This document shows, one piece after another, positions 53,548 to 63,711 of a DNA stretch of 64,000 nt (within the stretch, counting starts at the first letter, position 1; every line of letters starts with the position of its first letter). The notes under the pieces are model-generated. The model did not search any database and was not told where the DNA came from. It was given only the letters and a program-made list of their open reading frames with translations. The DNA comes from Arthrobacter sp. CDRTa11 (lineage in GTDB: Bacteria > Actinomycetota > Actinomycetes > Actinomycetales > Micrococcaceae). Made by a program: the position numbers and the translations under genes. The stretch lies in the NCBI RefSeq assembly GCF_026427775.1, contig NZ_CP044532.1, forward strand, positions 1,922,001-1,986,000, read 5' to 3'.

Positions 53548-56061
53548 CTAGGCCGGATCCGGATCCGGCCACGCCATGGCCGGGCCGATCACATCAACCG
53601 GCTGGGACAGCGGAATGCCGGACCCGTCCCGCCGGCCGTGCTCCTGCGGCAGTGACCTGGCGACGCCTGCGAGGGATGAGGCCTTGGCCGGCCCGTGTCC
53701 TGCCCAGGCCAGCAGCAGTGTGTCCTCACCCTTGAGGAACCTGTGGGCCCGGACGCCGGCGGTGGCACGGCCCTTCGCCGGGTATTCGGCGAAGGCGGTG
53801 ACTTTGGCCGTGCCCGGGGCGGTCCCCGGGAGGGCGCCGTTCGTGCCCGCGATGGTGACCACTACGGCGGCGTCGTCGTTCGGCGCCACAGCGTTGAAGA
53901 ACACCACCTCATCATCGGCGGCCAGTTTGATCCCGGCCATCCCGCCTGCCGTCCTGCCCTGGGGCCGGACGTTTCCGGCGCCGAACCTGAGCAACTGCGC
54001 CTGACGGGTCAGGAACACCAGTTCGGTGTCCTCCGATCCGGCCGCGGCCACCCCCACCACCGAGTCCTTGTCCTTGAGCGCGATGACCTCCCAGTCCTCG
54101 CGGTTCAGCGGATAGTCGGGCTGCACGCGTTTGACCACGCCTTGGGCTGTGCCGATGGCCAGGACCTCGTCCAACGGCGCGAACGCCACCAGCGATTCGC
54201 CTTTCAGGAGCGTAATGAAATCCTTGGCCTGCACACCGCCGGCAAGGTTGGGCAGCCCTGACATTGGCGGCAGCATCGGCATGTCCATCACCTGCAGGCG
54301 AAGCATCCTGCCTTGGGACGTCACAGCCGCAATCTCGCCCCGGGCGGACGTCTTAAGCACGGAGCGGAACACGTCGTGCTTGGAGCGCGGACCCGATTCG
54401 GCGAGGGGCTCCTGGTTGGACGTGCGGGCAATCTGGCCGGAGGCGGTGAGGATGGCCCAGCAGGGGTCATCGGCGATCTCCAAGGCAAGGGGCGCAGGCT
54501 TTCCCTTGCCATTGGTTGCGGTCAGCGCAGCGGCGACAGTGGGGGAGACGGCCTCCGATTCCAGCAGCACCGTCCGCCGGGGTGTCCCGTACTTCTCGGC
54601 GATCTCGCCCAGCTCCCCGGACACCAGGTCCCGGAGCCGTTCCTCGGACGCCAGGATGGCCTCGAGTTCCGCGATTTCCCGGCGCAGCTCGTCCTGTTCC
54701 TTCTCCAGTTCGAGCCGGGAATACTTGGTCAGCTGGCGGAGCCGCAGCTCAAGGATGTAGTTGGCCTGAATCTCAGACAGGTCGTAAATGGACATCAGCC
54801 GGACCCTGGCTGCCGCGGCCTCATCCGAGGAGCGGATGATCTGGATGACCTCGTCGATGTCCACGATGGCGATGAGGAGGCCCTCCACCAGGTGCAGGCG
54901 GTCCTGCTTCTTCCCCAGCCGGAACGCGGTGCGGCGCCGCACCACGTTGATCCGGTGGCCGACGTAAACCGAAAGCAGCTCCACGAGTCCCAGGGTCTGC
55001 GGCTGGCCGTCCACGAGCGTGACGTTGTTGATGCCGAAGGAGTCTTCCATGGGCGAGTAGCGGTACAGCTGCTGCAGCACCGCGTTCGGGTTGAAGCCGT
55101 TCTTCAGCTCAATGACCAGCCGAAGGCCGTGCTTGCGGTCCGTCAGGTCAACGATGTCGCTGATCCCCGTCAGCTTCTTGCCGTTGACGGCGTCCTTGAT
55201 CTTCTCGATCACCTTCTCCGGCCCCACCATGTACGGAAGCTCGGTGACCACCAGGCCGGTGCGGCGGGCCGAGAGCTGCTCGATTTCCACCTTGGCGCGT
55301 GTCTTGAAGGAGCCGCGTCCGGTGGCGTAGGCATCGCGGATGCCGTCCAGGCCCACAATCCGGCCGCCGGTGGGAAGATCGGGCCCGGGCACAAACCTCA
55401 TGAGGTCATCGAGGGTGGCGTCCGGATGCGCGATGAGGTGCCGGGCAGCCGAAATGACCTCCACCAGGTTGTGCGGGGCCATGTTGGTGGCCATGCCCAC
55501 CGCGATTCCTGTGGCTCCGTTGACCAGCAGGTTGGGGAAGGCCGCCGGCAGCACATCGGGCTGGGTCAGCTGGTTGTCATAGTTTGGGACAAAGTCCACC
55601 ACGTCTTCGTCAAGGTGGTCCGTCAGCGTTAGTGCAGCAGCCGCGAGGCGGGCTTCGGTGTACCGCGGAGCCGCCGGGCCGTCGTCGAGCGATCCGAAGT
55701 TGCCGTGGCCGTCGATGAGGGGCAGCCGCAGCGAAAAGTCCTGGGCCATGCGCACCAGGGCGTCATAGATGGCCGTGTCACCATGGGGGTGGAGCTTGCC
55801 CATGACCTCGCCCACCACCCGCGCGCTCTTGACGTGGCCGCGGTCCGGGCGCAGGCCCATCTCGCTCATCATGTAGAGAATCCGGCGCTGGACAGGCTTC
55901 AGGCCGTCCCGGGCGTCGGGGAGGGCCCTGGAGTAAATCACCGAATAGGCGTACTCCAGGAAGGAGCCTTCCATCTCGGACGTGACATCTATGTCCACGA
56001 TGTTCTCGGTGTAATCCTGGGTGGAATCCACTGCTGGGGCTGAACTTTGGCGGCGGGCCAT
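53548..56061 (-). CDS. parC: DNA topoisomerase IV subunit A
   Basis: An 837-residue GyrA/ParC-type DNA-cutting subunit. The catalytic Tyr134 lies in APRYTEARL, and [10 protein letters not shown] (91-100) is the region that meets quinolones in other species, with Thr at the usual Ser position. A coiled-coil with [19 protein letters not shown] lies near residue 430, and a C-terminal beta-pinwheel has repeats such as [13 protein letters not shown] and [11 protein letters not shown]. Together with parE at 42392 it should form the decatenating enzyme. The conserved GyrA box is not obvious, in line with ParC. Confidence 0.92.
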   Translation of the reverse strand: MARRQSSAPAVDSTQDYTENIVDIDVTSEMEGSFLEYAYSVIYSRALPDARDGLKPVQRRILYMMSEMGLRPDRGHVKSARVVGEVMGKLHPHGDTAIYDALVRMAQDFSLRLPLIDGHGNFGSLDDGPAAPRYTEARLAAAALTLTDHLDEDVVDFVPNYDNQLTQPDVLPAAFPNLLVNGATGIAVGMATNMAPHNLVEVISAARHLIAHPDATLDDLMRFVPGPDLPTGGRIVGLDGIRDAYATGRGSFKTRAKVEIEQLSARRTGLVVTELPYMVGPEKVIEKIKDAVNGKKLTGISDIVDLTDRKHGLRLVIELKNGFNPNAVLQQLYRYSPMEDSFGINNVTLVDGQPQTLGLVELLSVYVGHRINVVRRRTAFRLGKKQDRLHLVEGLLIAIVDIDEVIQIIRSSDEAAAARVRLMSIYDLSEIQANYILELRLRQLTKYSRLELEKEQDELRREIAELEAILASEERLRDLVSGELGEIAEKYGTPRRTVLLESEAVSPTVAAALTATNGKGKPAPLALEIADDPCWAILTASGQIARTSNQEPLAESGPRSKHDVFRSVLKTSARGEIAAVTSQGRMLRLQVMDMPMLPPMSGLPNLAGGVQAKDFITLLKGESLVAFAPLDEVLAIGTAQGVVKRVQPDYPLNREDWEVIALKDKDSVVGVAAAGSEDTELVFLTRQAQLLRFGAGNVRPQGRTAGGMAGIKLAADDEVVFFNAVAPNDDAAVVVTIAGTNGALPGTAPGTAKVTAFAEYPAKGRATAGVRAHRFLKGEDTLLLAWAGHGPAKASSLAGVARSLPQEHGRRDGSGIPLSQPVDVIGPAMAWPDPDPA

Positions 56062-56127
56062 GGGGCTGGTAAATCCTTCTGGGGGGACTCAGGGCGTACT
56101 TCGGGAGTTTTTGGCTAGGCTAAGCCT

Positions 56128-58875
56128 ATGGTGGATCAGCCCGGGGACGGCATATATCCGGAACATTGGGAAGCCGATGTCGTTCTGCGGGACGGCGGAA
56201 CCGCCCACTTGAGACCCATCCATCCTACCGATTCCGAGGCCGTCCAGACCTTCCACACCGGACAGTCCCAGAACTCCATCTATATGCGTTTCTTTGCGTT
56301 CAAGGCCCGGCTGTCCAGCAAGGAACTCAGGCGCTTCACCGAAGTGGACTACAAAGACCGGGTGGCCTTTGTGATTACCATCGGCAGCGAGATCATCGGG
56401 ATCGGGCGCTACGACAGGCTTGAGGACCCCGCCGAGGCCGAGGTCGCCTTCAACATTGCCGACGCGCACCAGGGCCGTGGGCTCGGCTCGATCCTCCTGG
56501 AGCACCTTGCCGCCGCCGCCCACGAAAACGGCATCCGCCGGTTCAGCGCCGAAGTGCTGCCGGAAAACCGCAAGATGCTGATGGTGTTCTCCGACGCCGG
56601 ATATGACGTTCGGCGCCATTTCGACGACGGCGTGGTGAGCCTGGAGTTCAATATCGACCCCACGGAGAAATCCCGTGCAGTGATGGAGTCCCGCGAGCAC
56701 CGCGCGGAGGCTCGCAGCGTGCGGGACCTGCTGGCGCCGTCGTCGGTGGCAGTGATCGGCGCAAGCCGCAAATGGGGCACGGTGGGCTACCAGCTGCTGG
56801 AGCACATCATTGAAGGCGGCTTTCCGGGCCCGGTCTACGCCATCAATCCGGAGGCCCTGGAGCTCGCCGGCATGCTGTCCTTCGCCAGCCTCGCCGACGT
56901 CCCGGACCCCGTCCAGCTGGCCATCATCGCCGTCCCCTACGAAGAAGTGGACTCTGTGGCAGACGACTGCGCCGCCGCGGGAGTCAAAGGGATGGTGGTG
57001 GCCTCCGCGGGATTTGCCGACGACGGCGAACGCGGCCTCGCCCGCCAGCGGGAGCTGGTACGGAAGGCGCGCGCCAACGGCATGCGGGTCATCGGCCCAG
57101 CCTCGCTGGGAATCGTCAACACCCACCCGGACGTGTCCCTGAACGCCTCCATGGCCCCCGCCCTGCCGCGGCGGGGCGGGCTGGGACTGTTCAGCCAGTC
57201 CGCCGCCATTGGTGTGTCGCTCTACGCCGCATCAAGCCGGCGCAGGATGGGCATCTCCACTTTCCTCTCGGCCGGCAACCGGGCAGACGTCTCCGGTAAC
57301 GACATGATGCAGTTCTGGGAGGACGACGCCGGCACCGCCGCGGTGGGGCTCTACCTGGAGTCGATCGGCAACCCGCGCAAATTTTCCCGCCTCGCCCGGC
57401 GGCTGGCACGCATCAAGCCGGTGATTGTGGCCAAGTCCGAAACCATGGGCCTGCGGCTGCCACCTGGCCACGCCGTCCGCACCACCCAGGCACCGGCCGG
57501 GGCGCTTGACGCCATGATGCGCCAGTCGGGGGTGATCCGGGTGGAGACCATCGAACAGCTTATGGACGTGGCCCAGATCGTGTCAGGCCAGCCCCTGCCC
57601 GCGGGGCCGGGAGTTGCTGTCTTCAGCAATTCCCTGGCTCTGGGCAAGGTGGTGGCGGACAGTGCCTCCTCGCAGGGCCTCACGGTGGAACGCATTATCG
57701 CGGACGTGAATCTCGACGCCGGCATGTCCCTTGCGCTGCCGGCTCTCCGCCGGAGCCTGCAGGAAGCGCTCGCATCCGAGCAGGTCCATGCGGTGGTGGC
57801 CGCGCTGCTCCCTGCCAGGGGACTCACCGTGGAAAATATCGCCGAGGTCCTGGCGGAGTGTTCGGCCGGGGCGGGAAAGCCCGTGGTGGCCGCCTTCACG
57901 GGGATTCTGGACCCGTCTGTGTACGTCGAAGGAATGGTGGGAGGCGGAACAGGAACAGGTGACGCCGCCGCAACCGGGGACGCCAGCGGAACGGCAGAAT
58001 CCACCGAGCCCATTCAGGCTGTGCCCTGCTTCTCCAATGCCGGTGCCGCCGTGGCTGCGCTCGCCGCCGTGGTGAGATACTCCGAATGGGTGGCCCGGGA
58101 CCAGGGCCACTTTGTGGAACCTGACGGCTGCGACCCCGAAGCCGCACGGCTCCAGCTTGAGGTCCTGCTCCGGGACGTCCAGGGTGAGCAGCTCAAAAAG
58201 CTGGATCCGGACGCGGTGGCCACACTGCTGGGGCACTACGGCATCGAGGTACTGCCGTCCGCGGGCTTTGACACGCCGGAGCAGGCTGTCGAAGCGGCCA
58301 ACACGCTGGGCTGGCCGGTGGCACTGAAGACCACCGAACCGGCACTGCGCCACCGATTGGACCTCGGCGGTGTCCGCCTGGACATCCAGGACCAGGAGTC
58401 TTTGCGGCTCAATATCCAGCAGATGCGCCGTGCACTCTCCGCGTACGGTTCACCCGGACTGGAGGTGCAGTCGATGGCGCCCGTAGGCCAGGCCTGCACC
58501 TTCCGCGCCATCGAGGATCCGCTGCTCGGGCCGGTGATCTCCTTCGGGCTGGCTGGTGACGCCGTCAACCTGCTGGACGACTGGGCGCACCGAGTCCCGC
58601 CGCTGTCCGCCGCCGATGTAAAGGACTTTATTCGCGGACCCCGGGCGGCGCGCAAGCTGTTCGGCTATCAGGGTCTGCCGGCGGTGGATGTTGCTGCCCT
58701 GGAAGAGCTGGCCGGACGGCTGGCGTGGTTGAAGGACAACCATCCGGAGATTGCGCTGGTGGAGTTCAATCCGGTGCTGTGCGGGCCCCAGGGCGCGTCA
58801 ATCCTTGCGGCTGACATTCGAATCGGGAACGCCGCGCACCGTACGGACAGCGCCCGCCGGGCCATGCTGGGGTAA
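56128..58875 (+). CDS. GNAT acetyltransferase fused to an ADP-forming acyl-CoA synthetase-like protein
   Basis: A 915-residue protein related to Pat-type protein lysine acetyltransferases. The N-terminal GNAT domain (about residues 20-170) has DAHQGRGLGSILLEHLA as its acetyl-CoA loop. A CoA-binding Rossmann domain follows (VAVIGASRKWGTVGY, about 205), then succinyl-CoA-ligase-like domains (GLFSQSAAIGVSLY, about 350), and an ATP-grasp domain at the C-terminus (about 700-890, VALKTTEPALRHR). GNAT-first order matches Streptomyces PatA-type enzymes rather than E. coli YfiQ. The target may be acetyl-CoA synthetase. TAGGCT lies six bases before the ATG. Confidence 0.88.
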   Translation: MVDQPGDGIYPEHWEADVVLRDGGTAHLRPIHPTDSEAVQTFHTGQSQNSIYMRFFAFKARLSSKELRRFTEVDYKDRVAFVITIGSEIIGIGRYDRLEDPAEAEVAFNIADAHQGRGLGSILLEHLAAAAHENGIRRFSAEVLPENRKMLMVFSDAGYDVRRHFDDGVVSLEFNIDPTEKSRAVMESREHRAEARSVRDLLAPSSVAVIGASRKWGTVGYQLLEHIIEGGFPGPVYAINPEALELAGMLSFASLADVPDPVQLAIIAVPYEEVDSVADDCAAAGVKGMVVASAGFADDGERGLARQRELVRKARANGMRVIGPASLGIVNTHPDVSLNASMAPALPRRGGLGLFSQSAAIGVSLYAASSRRRMGISTFLSAGNRADVSGNDMMQFWEDDAGTAAVGLYLESIGNPRKFSRLARRLARIKPVIVAKSETMGLRLPPGHAVRTTQAPAGALDAMMRQSGVIRVETIEQLMDVAQIVSGQPLPAGPGVAVFSNSLALGKVVADSASSQGLTVERIIADVNLDAGMSLALPALRRSLQEALASEQVHAVVAALLPARGLTVENIAEVLAECSAGAGKPVVAAFTGILDPSVYVEGMVGGGTGTGDAAATGDASGTAESTEPIQAVPCFSNAGAAVAALAAVVRYSEWVARDQGHFVEPDGCDPEAARLQLEVLLRDVQGEQLKKLDPDAVATLLGHYGIEVLPSAGFDTPEQAVEAANTLGWPVALKTTEPALRHRLDLGGVRLDIQDQESLRLNIQQMRRALSAYGSPGLEVQSMAPVGQACTFRAIEDPLLGPVISFGLAGDAVNLLDDWAHRVPPLSAADVKDFIRGPRAARKLFGYQGLPAVDVAALEELAGRLAWLKDNHPEIALVEFNPVLCGPQGASILAADIRIGNAAHRTDSARRAMLG

Positions 58876-58917
58876 CCGCGGTTAGCAAGTCCCGGGCCGA
58901 TCTGTGAAAATGGGGGA

Positions 58918-59664
58918 ATGAGCTCACAGCCTCCCACGTCGACGCCTCAAACGCCCGGCAATGACAACCAGGCAGCCCACCACTCCAGCTCACACAGCCA
59001 CAGCGCCCAGGGCCAAAGCCTGGAAGGGGCGCTCCAGAAGGCAGGTTTCTACCCGCGACTGGTGTCCGACGTTGTGGATGACGCCCTCGACGGCCGCGAC
59101 TGCGTTGCCCACCTGGTCCACCTGGAGACCCACTTTGACCGGGCAGAGGTCCGCCGCCACATCACCGTCCTGGTGCTCACCGCGGACATGCTGGTCATCA
59201 CGCACGTGGACGACCAGCAGCTGGATGAAGCAGGCGAGCAAATCGTGGCCCAGATTTCCACCGAGTCCGTCCCGGTAGCCCAGATCCGCTCGGTGGTGCT
59301 CAGCTACATGTATTCCCAGCCCCAGGACTATAAGCCTTCGGATCCGGTGCGTGAGCTGACCCTCGCCATCGCCTGGTCCGGCGGCCAGCGGCTCGACATG
59401 GGCCCGGCCAGCTGCGGCGATCCGCAATGCGAGGCAGATCATGGCTACAGCGGCACCATAGCCCAGGAAGACATTGTCCTGCGGATCAGTGCTGAAGCCG
59501 ATGGCCTGCAGGCAGTCCAGGACGCCAAGCTCTTCGCAAGGGCCCTGCGCGCCGTCAACACCGGCTCCACCGCACCCGTCCTGCATGCACCGCAGACGCT
59601 CCAGCCCCGGCCGCGGGCCGGCGTGTTCGGAAACCGCCTCAGCCGCGGACACCAGCAGCGCTGA
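58918..59664 (+). CDS. DUF5998 family protein
   Basis: A 248-residue actinobacterial protein of the DUF5998 group. The first 40 residues are Ser/His/Gln-rich and disordered. The core begins LEGALQKAGFYPRLVSDVVDDAL and contains CVAHLVHLETHFDRAEVRRHITVLVLT and RELTLAIAWSGGQRLDMGPASCGDP, all family-typical. It is soluble, with function unknown. G-rich bases precede the ATG. The next gene's ATG lies one base after its stop, so they are co-transcribed. Confidence 0.85.
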   Translation: MSSQPPTSTPQTPGNDNQAAHHSSSHSHSAQGQSLEGALQKAGFYPRLVSDVVDDALDGRDCVAHLVHLETHFDRAEVRRHITVLVLTADMLVITHVDDQQLDEAGEQIVAQISTESVPVAQIRSVVLSYMYSQPQDYKPSDPVRELTLAIAWSGGQRLDMGPASCGDPQCEADHGYSGTIAQEDIVLRISAEADGLQAVQDAKLFARALRAVNTGSTAPVLHAPQTLQPRPRAGVFGNRLSRGHQQR

Positions 59665-59665
59665 G

Positions 59666-60901
59666 ATGCCGGACCACGGGAAAATAGCCGTCCCCCCAGC
59701 ACCTTCTGATCGGAACCGTCCGGCCTTGAACACCCCGCCGCCGCCCGCCTTCGGGGAGCGTTCCATCGCCGATGTGCTGACAAGCGCGGCTGCAAGCCTG
59801 GGCGTGGAAGGCTTCAGCAACACCCTCGGCCTTCCGCCGGCGTCGCGGGTCTGCGTGGTCCTGGCCGACGGCCTGGGCCGCAACCTCCTGAAGCAGAAGT
59901 CAGCCCACACGCCATTCCTGCGCTCGGTCATGCAGGCCGGGCAGGGTGAGGTCCCGGTGTGGCTGGATTCCACGTTCCCTTCCACCACGGCAGCAGCACT
60001 GGCGAGCTTTGGTACGGGGCTGGTACCGGGCCAGCACGGCCTGGTGGGGTTCGACGTGCTGGACCCGGACCAGGACAAAGTGGTGAACATGCTCGGCAAT
60101 TGGGACGGGGGCGTGGATCCGCTGGTGTGGCAGCCGTTTCCCACCGTGTTTGAGCGTGCGGCGGCCTGGGTGGATGTGACAACCGTCAGCCTTCCGCAGT
60201 TCAGCACGTCGCCCATGACCCAGGCGGCGCTCCGTGGTGGCCGCTTCATCTCCGCCAACACCTCACATGCCCGCACCGGGGCAGCCGCGGATGCCATGGC
60301 CGCCGCCGGGCCCTCGCTCATGTACTTCTATGTCAACGAGCTGGATAAGGCCGGCCACCGGCATGGCTGCCAGTCCGAACAGTGGGAGCACCAGCTGGAG
60401 GAACTGGACGCCACGGTCAAGAGGCTCAACAGCTCGCTTCCTGCCGGCACCACCGTGCTTGTGACGGCAGACCACGGCATGCTGGACGTTCCCGAGGCGC
60501 AACGGATCGACTACGCCGCGGATCCTGCGCTGATCGACGGGGTCCGGCACACAGCGGGGGAGCCCCGCATGGTCCATCTCTACCTTGAAGACTGGATGGA
60601 TGCTTCCCGCCGGGACCGGCTGCTGGACGCCTGGCGGGCCCGCTTTGGCGAGAGGATCTGGGCGTTCACGAGGGAGGAAGCGCTGGCCGCCGGGCTGTTC
60701 GGTCCTCTCCGCCCCGCCGTCGGGCCCAGGATCGGCGACATCATGATTGCCGCACGGGATGCCCTTGCCCTCTACGACACCCGCCGTTCAAGGCCCACAG
60801 CCATGGAGGTCATCGGCCAGCACGGCTCCTTGACGAAGGCTGAACGTGAAGTGCCGCTGCTGTGCTTCGCTGCGGAGGGCAAGAAGGCCCGCCGTGGCTG
60901 A
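59666..60901 (+). CDS. Nucleotide pyrophosphatase/phosphodiesterase (alkaline phosphatase superfamily)
   Basis: A 411-residue metal-dependent hydrolase. VVLADGLGRNLL (first metal Asp), DSTFPSTTAAALASFGTG with the nucleophile Thr, YVNELDKAGHRHG and TADHGMLDVP give the NPP-type two-metal site. There is no signal peptide, so it appears cytosolic, and the substrate is unknown. The start at 59666 lies one base after the DUF5998 stop. The gene ends overlapping the thymidine kinase start, so three genes form one operon. Confidence 0.87.
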   Translation: MPDHGKIAVPPAPSDRNRPALNTPPPPAFGERSIADVLTSAAASLGVEGFSNTLGLPPASRVCVVLADGLGRNLLKQKSAHTPFLRSVMQAGQGEVPVWLDSTFPSTTAAALASFGTGLVPGQHGLVGFDVLDPDQDKVVNMLGNWDGGVDPLVWQPFPTVFERAAAWVDVTTVSLPQFSTSPMTQAALRGGRFISANTSHARTGAAADAMAAAGPSLMYFYVNELDKAGHRHGCQSEQWEHQLEELDATVKRLNSSLPAGTTVLVTADHGMLDVPEAQRIDYAADPALIDGVRHTAGEPRMVHLYLEDWMDASRRDRLLDAWRARFGERIWAFTREEALAAGLFGPLRPAVGPRIGDIMIAARDALALYDTRRSRPTAMEVIGQHGSLTKAEREVPLLCFAAEGKKARRG

Positions 60902-61610
60902 GCTGGTGTTCTTCTCCGGAACCATGGACTGCGGAAAATCCACGCTCGCCCTGCAGATGGACTACAACCACCGGGCGCGCGGGCGCGGCGGCGTTCGGTT
61001 CAGCCGCAACGACCGGGCCGGAGGGTCCCGGATTTCCAGCCGGCTTGGCCTTGAAACGGACGCCGTGGAGGTCCTGGACAGCACCGACTTCTGGGACGAA
61101 GTGGTCAGCCGCCGCACCAGGGGACAGAAAGTGGATTTCCTGATTTGCGACGAGGCACAGTTCTATTCGCCGGAGCAGGTGGAGCAGCTGGCCAGGGTGG
61201 TGGACGAGATCGACGTCGACGTTTTTGCTTTCGGAATCAGCGCGGACTTCCGCACCCGGCTCTTCCCCGGATCCCAGCGGCTGATTGAACTCGCCGACCA
61301 CGTCAAGGTCCTCCAGGTGGAAGCCCTCTGCTGGTGCGGACGGCGGGCCACCCAGAACGCCCGGACCGTGGACGGAGTCATGGTGGTGGAGGGCGCCCAG
61401 GTTGTGGTGGGTGACGTGGATATGGCCGTCGATCCCACAGCGTCCAAGGGTGAAGGCCACGTCCCGCTGGTGGGCTATGAAACACTGTGCCGGCGGCACT
61501 ACATGCGGCGGGTAACAGCGCACGGCGCCAGCATAATGGCCCAGCGGGACCAGTTGCTCCCGTTTGAGACTGATGCCTGCCTATGGCGGGGTTCCGGCGG
61601 GGCCGGCTAA
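60894..61610 (+). CDS. tdk: Thymidine kinase (type II)
   Basis: A 238-residue thymidine kinase for nucleoside salvage. It has the P-loop GTMDCGKST (residues 9-17), the Walker B/catalytic DEAQFYSPEQ near residue 84, the lasso/lid CWCGRRATQNAR, and zinc-type cysteines including CRRHY. The GTG start overlaps the preceding stop by eight bases (GTGGCTGA). It is convergent with sepH, 25 bp away. Confidence 0.9.
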   Translation: MAELVFFSGTMDCGKSTLALQMDYNHRARGRGGVRFSRNDRAGGSRISSRLGLETDAVEVLDSTDFWDEVVSRRTRGQKVDFLICDEAQFYSPEQVEQLARVVDEIDVDVFAFGISADFRTRLFPGSQRLIELADHVKVLQVEALCWCGRRATQNARTVDGVMVVEGAQVVVGDVDMAVDPTASKGEGHVPLVGYETLCRRHYMRRVTAHGASIMAQRDQLLPFETDACLWRGSGGAG

Positions 61611-61635
61611 GCCTGCGGATGCGCGGCCAGGGTGG

Positions 61636-63075
61636 TCAGTCGCCCCTGGTCCCGAAGACAATTTCGTCCCAGGAAGGAATGCTTGAGCGTTTCGGTTTGG
61701 AGGGCTGCCGTTCCGGCGTGTCTGCATCGTGGTCCTGGTTCGCCCTGGCCGGCGGGTCTTCAGGCGTAGTGGAGCGTTGCGTGCGCCGCGGGCTCCCGCC
61801 GCCCAGCAGTTCGTCAAGGCCCACGCTGGGTGTGCTGTTTCCGGTGTCCGGCTGCGGTGGCTGTTCCGTTGAGGATGCAGGATTCCTGGTGGAGGCCGGG
61901 GGTGTGTACGCCGGCCCGGCGGGGCGGAGCGGGGAGGCCACAATGGTGATTTCCCGCGTGTCCGTACTGACGCCGTCGTGCAGTCTCAGCAAGTCCTCCA
62001 CGTTGTCCCGGTGCGGCGGAATCAGACTCAACCTGGACAACATGGAAGGCCGCCCCTCGCGCTTGCGCGTGAGCGGATCAGCCTGCGCCGCCGGCGCCTC
62101 CTGCCCCGGTTCAACGGATCCAGGCGTTCCGGCAGGCTCAGAATCGCTGAGTTCCTGGTTCTTTTCCGATTGCTGCTGGTGTTCCTTTTGCTGCTGGCTG
62201 AGTTCGGCAGGCCGTGGATGCGCTGCCGGGACCCCATGGGTCAGGAGCAGGGCCAGGGCGTCGTCGGCGTCTTCATCAACACCGAGGCGCTGGCCGCGGC
62301 GCGAGCGCAGCATGTCCAACAGTCCGTCGGATTCCTTGACCGGCTGGGGACCGCTGTGGGTAGCACCTGCGTTCCGGGCCGCTGCCGCGCCCGCATCCGC
62401 TTCAAAGTCGAAGGGCCGGTCCGAAACGGCCGTCAGCCGGCGTGCCGGAACAGGACCGTCCAGCGGCTCCAGCTCGCTGAGCTGTTGTGCCCAGCGGTTG
62501 GCGTTTTGGAGCGCCTTGCGGGCCGGGCTGAACGTCCACAGGGCAGGGGGTTCTTCGCCAATCCCGGGCGTGCCATCATTTTTCAGCGGGAAACGCGCAG
62601 CCACTGTCCAGCTGCCGTCGGGGCGCCGCCAGGAGTCCCATTCCACCGAGGAGGGGTCAATGCCGTGTGCCGAGAGCCGGTGGGCAACCATGTCACCCAG
62701 CGAGGCAGGGTTGTCGCCGAAAACTGAACGGTACGCGTCGTGTCCCGGGGAGGGTGAGGCCACCTCGATCTTGCGCGCCTGCTGGGCCACATACTCGCGT
62801 TCAGCCAGGACAGGTCCCTCGTAGCGCTCAACTTTGGCGAGCGGCAGCCCGGAGAGCTCCGCCACGTCCGCCGCGGTGGCGCCGCTGCGGATCCTCGCCT
62901 GGATATCCCGCGGCGACATGGCAATGGGAGCCGTGGCCGCCGATGCCTTCGCCGATGACCGGCTGGCCGCCCGGAGAGCTTCGTCGATCGGCAGCTGGAA
63001 CATCTCGCCGCCGGCACCGCTCAACAGGAGATGCTCCCCGTCGTCGTGTACGCCTACAAGCCGTAGATCCTGCAT
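61636..63075 (-). CDS. sepH: Cell division protein SepH
   Basis: A 479-residue actinobacterial division protein, known in Streptomyces and Mycobacterium to bind FtsZ and promote its assembly. The N-terminal DUF3071 domain (MQDLRLVGVHDDGEHLLL to about 190) contains the HTH DIQARIRSGATAADVAELSG. A long disordered Pro/Gln/Ser-rich middle follows, then the conserved C-terminus SSIPSWDEIVFG. The ATG at 63075 has GGAGG six bases upstream; an in-frame start 19 codons earlier is rejected. It is divergent from DUF4193. Confidence 0.92.
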   Translation of the reverse strand: MQDLRLVGVHDDGEHLLLSGAGGEMFQLPIDEALRAASRSSAKASAATAPIAMSPRDIQARIRSGATAADVAELSGLPLAKVERYEGPVLAEREYVAQQARKIEVASPSPGHDAYRSVFGDNPASLGDMVAHRLSAHGIDPSSVEWDSWRRPDGSWTVAARFPLKNDGTPGIGEEPPALWTFSPARKALQNANRWAQQLSELEPLDGPVPARRLTAVSDRPFDFEADAGAAAARNAGATHSGPQPVKESDGLLDMLRSRRGQRLGVDEDADDALALLLTHGVPAAHPRPAELSQQQKEHQQQSEKNQELSDSEPAGTPGSVEPGQEAPAAQADPLTRKREGRPSMLSRLSLIPPHRDNVEDLLRLHDGVSTDTREITIVASPLRPAGPAYTPPASTRNPASSTEQPPQPDTGNSTPSVGLDELLGGGSPRRTQRSTTPEDPPARANQDHDADTPERQPSKPKRSSIPSWDEIVFGTRGD

Positions 63076-63359
63076 GCAAATCCTCCACCCTGGCATTACT
63101 ATCAATCGAAACTCTGCCACCCGGCTGCACATTTTTGGGTGAGGAGGGAGGGCGCGCCGCGATATTCCGGGAGTTTCCGGCCGCAGGACCGAAGCCTGGC
63201 CACATCCCGGGTCCCGGGCGGGTGCCGTTCAGCGCCGAAGGTGCTGGATTTTGCCCGCGCATTAGGGAAAGATGTGCGGCACGCGGGGCACCAACGCCAG
63301 GTGTCCGGCGTTATCAAGGGTGTTACATCCGGAAGCGGATTGGGAGCGAGGTGAGGCGA
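63076..63359. other. Intergenic region between divergent sepH and DUF4193
   Basis: 284 bp with promoters for both directions implied but no box I can place with confidence. A GAGGTGAGG ribosome site precedes the ATG at 63360. No small gene or structured RNA was recognised. Confidence 0.5.
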
Positions 63360-63659
63360 ATGGCCACCGACTATGACGCGCCGCGGAAGTCTGAAGAAGA
63401 CCTCAATGAGGATTCCCTGGAGGAACTGAAGACCCGAAGGTCGGACAAGCCCGCTGCAGTGGTGGAAGAGGACGAAAGTGAGCTTGCCGCCGGCTACGAG
63501 CTCCCGGGAGCAGACCTCTCCGGTGAAGAACTCCTTGTCCAGATAGTCCCGCCCCAGGCGGATGAATTCACCTGCTCGTCATGTTTCCTGGTCAGGCACC
63601 GTTCCCAGATTGCCCTGGAAAAAGACGGCCGCCTTTACTGCAGGGAGTGCGAAGGCTGA
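63360..63659 (+). CDS. DUF4193 family zinc-ribbon protein
   Basis: A 99-residue acidic protein, MATDYDAPRKSEEDLNEDSLEEL onward, matching the universal actinobacterial DUF4193 family found near sepH or sigA. The C-terminal zinc ribbon is CSSC (about residue 77) and CREC (about 96). Function is unknown; the acidic N-terminus and zinc site suggest a protein-binding role. The frame is open far upstream, but that part is antisense to sepH. Confidence 0.92.
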   Translation: MATDYDAPRKSEEDLNEDSLEELKTRRSDKPAAVVEEDESELAAGYELPGADLSGEELLVQIVPPQADEFTCSSCFLVRHRSQIALEKDGRLYCRECEG

Positions 63660-63711
63660 CGGCCTTCTACGTCCCCGTAAGGGCTGATGGCCGTGACGGC
63701 CCGCGCTGGAC

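Noticed and set aside
54313..55632. 439-residue plus-strand frame opposite parC
   Set aside because: Antisense shadow of parC; Val/His/Arg-rich composition without domain structure.
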